A DNA stretch of 8,852 nucleotides, from the NCBI GenBank assembly GCA_023818865.1, contig JAMWDF010000094.1:1-8852 (forward strand), in the 5' to 3' direction. The notes below the pieces were generated by a model. It searched no databases and had not been told where the DNA came from. It was given only the letters and a program-made list of their open reading frames with translations. The DNA is from Candidatus Omnitrophota bacterium (GTDB lineage: Bacteria; Ratteibacteria; UBA8468; B48-G9; DSTR01). This document shows positions 7,777 through 8,852 of this stretch, in pieces. The position numbers were made by a program, and so were the translations under genes. Within the stretch, counting starts at the first letter, position 1; each line of letters opens with the position of its first letter.

Positions 7777-8580
7777 TTAACGGCTTAATCTATTTGCCAA
7801 TTCATACAGAGCGGCCCTGGTTTGATGCCAAACTTCCGGCTGGCTGCTATATCCATATTTGTACGGGACCACTTCTTCCAGTAAATTCTTTAGCCTTTGT
7901 GGAATTTTGGTCACTGCCTCTCTTTGACCCTGTTGTTGAAGTTGACTAATCTGGTCTTGGATGTACTCAATCAGTTTCATGTCTTGAATGCCTTCTGACT
8001 CTAATTCCCGTCTGGTAGTATCCAGCAGAGTACCGTCCGGGAGAAAAGCAACCCGGTGGTCCATCCCATGGTCATAACGGAAAGGTACCGGTTCCACATA
8101 GACATTACAGTGCAAAGCGGCATAATTCAACGCCCCATCAAAATTCCATTTCTTAGTTAACCAGTAAAAAGGCAGGTTTTCAACTGGACTGCCAGTCAGC
8201 CTGGTTACTGGTACACCACAACAATACCACCAGACTTCTTCACCGGCCTTCTGCCTTTCTCGGAAGAAATTGCGCAAGACATTGTGTTGATAATTGGGAC
8301 ACCAGGGGTCCATTACCCCGATTGCACCTTCAATATCCGGGTAATTCCCAGAATGACAGGTCATGGTTCTTAAACCCGCTTTCCGGTAAACTTTAGCCCA
8401 CTCAGTCCATTCTTTTATATCCCTGGGTTCATCACTCACCTTTAAAATAAATCTCTCTTGACGCCCTGTTTTCTTGAGGAAATTAGCCAGCTGGTCAGCG
8501 AACATTTTCTGGCAACCGCCTTTGTGCCAGTGAGAAATTCCTAACAATTCTCCGGCGATTTCTCCCACTTCATAACTCAA
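7777..8580 (-). pseudogene. 5'-truncated DUF4091/GH123-like glycosidase (C-terminal part)
   Basis: About 267 codons of a catalytic-domain C-terminus. The codon at 8580 is TTG with no clear ribosome binding site. The frame stays open without an ATG as far as a stop at 8668-8670, so this is not a natural start. RFILKVSDEPRDIKEW (Asp50-Glu51) matches FVLKVGDEPPGFDFW of the 1137-residue neighbour. VWWYCCGVP matches SWYNCGPPP. LLDTTRRELESEGIQDMKLIEYI matches the SIRWEIIREGMEDAWYVGLL signature closing DUF4091 domains. The neighbour carries a signal peptide, accessory domains and the first half of its barrel before this point, all absent here. As it stands it could not fold as a full barrel. Either the gene is really disrupted, or the window joins unrelated DNA near 8581-8600. 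It would be the first gene of the leftward run. Confidence 0.75.
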
Positions 8581-8605
8581 CTGAGAAAGGAAAAACGGGG
8601 CTGGC
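8575..8605. other. Junction between the glycosidase locus and receiver-domain DNA
   Basis: Leftward of here the minus strand is clearly DUF4091-like coding sequence. Rightward the plus strand is clearly receiver-domain coding sequence. Both genes lack their 5' parts at this place. Recognisable glycosidase sequence reaches at least about 8535 and probably 8575. Recognisable receiver sequence (GWQVFEELR) begins at about 8599. The exact breakpoint cannot be fixed because both strands happen to stay open across it. I see no insertion sequence end or obvious direct repeat at the boundary. Confidence 0.65.
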
Positions 8606-8852
8606 AGGTGTTTGAGGAGCTGAGATACAACGAGGCTACTCAGGGCATTCCGGTATTGCTCTGCTCTCTACCTGAAAAGGCCGGACCATCCAGTGAGCAA
8701 GGAGCTGTATTGGCACTGGACTATCTAGCAAAACCGATGGCTCCTGTCGCCCTGACCGAAGCGTTATACAATTTAGGGTTGGCAGATCGTGTGCCAACCA
8801 CAAGTCAGACGATCCTGATTGCCGACGACGATCCCGCGATTCTAGCTCTCTA
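8581..8852 (+). CDS. Tandem receiver-domain signalling protein fragment, both ends missing
   Basis: The plus-strand frame has no start codon that suits the domain and is open at the right edge (90 codons plus two bases). Residues about 7-60 match the second half of a response-regulator receiver domain: GWQVFEELR (helix 3 region), GIPVLLCS with the switch Ser/Thr position, GAVLALDYLAKP with the conserved Lys-Pro (Lys51, 8731-8733), and then a final helix. A linker follows, and at residues 77-90 TILIADDDPAILAL starts a second receiver domain with the acidic Asp cluster. Two receivers in tandem are common in hybrid histidine kinases and in multi-receiver regulators. The phospho-acceptor Asp of the first domain would lie upstream and is missing; that of the second lies beyond the window. 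In the same frame upstream the sequence is antisense glycosidase and reaches a stop at 8542. The neighbouring glycosidases give no functional link. Confidence 0.8.
   Translation, partial: MRKEKRGWQVFEELRYNEATQGIPVLLCSLPEKAGPSSEQGAVLALDYLAKPMAPVALTEALYNLGLADRVPTTSQTILIADDDPAILAL

Noticed and set aside
1..8580. Apparent excess of CCAG, CTGG and CCTGG words, possibly a genomic signature or uptake motif
   Set aside because: The leftward proteins are rich in Trp, Pro and Leu, whose codons produce these words, and no regular spacing or longer consensus is visible.
8581..8667. Minus-strand extension of the truncated glycosidase past 8580
   Set aside because: The frame stays open to a stop at 8668, but most of this stretch is the complement of convincing receiver-domain codons, so the openness is coincidental. 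Only the first few codons could still be glycosidase.

Overview
The window looks like bacterial DNA from an uncultured, glycan-degrading lineage. GC is about 45% over the 300 bases I counted by hand (7861-8160). The leftward strand carries a compact run of very large, mostly secreted carbohydrate-active proteins with Shine-Dalgarno starts. Such architectures (DUF4091/GH123-like and DUF4838-like proteins over 1000 residues) are typical of candidate phyla around Omnitrophota, Armatimonadota and the PVC group. That placement comes from protein style only, with low confidence. I see no tRNA, rRNA, CRISPR array, transposase or integrase.

Layout, in the direction of transcription (right to left). 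8580-7777 is the 3' part of a DUF4091/GH123-like glycosidase gene whose 5' end is missing. 7761-4294 is a 1155-residue secreted protein with a clan GH-A-like (beta/alpha)8 region and an unrecognised C-terminal beta domain. After a 131-base spacer, 4162-749 is a 1137-residue secreted mosaic ending in a complete DUF4091/GH123-like catalytic domain. After 17 bases, 731-1 is the first 243 codons of a DUF4838-like protein that runs off the left edge. Gaps of 15 and 17 bases and one shared direction suggest an operon. The two DUF4091 proteins are paralogous and both keep the adjacent Asp-Glu pair used by GH123 enzymes. With the DUF4838-like protein, this points to breakdown of a complex, possibly N-acetylhexosamine-containing glycan. 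No transporter, sulfatase or regulator of the pathway is in view.

The right end is different. From about 8581-8600 to 8852 the PLUS strand encodes, with no start codon, the second half of a response-regulator receiver domain, a linker and the beginning of a second receiver domain. Hand-counted GC there is about 53%. The glycosidase gene and the receiver gene both lack their 5' ends at the same point and face away from each other. That is what an assembly or amplification chimera, or a real inversion/deletion breakpoint, would leave. It is the most anomalous structure in the window.
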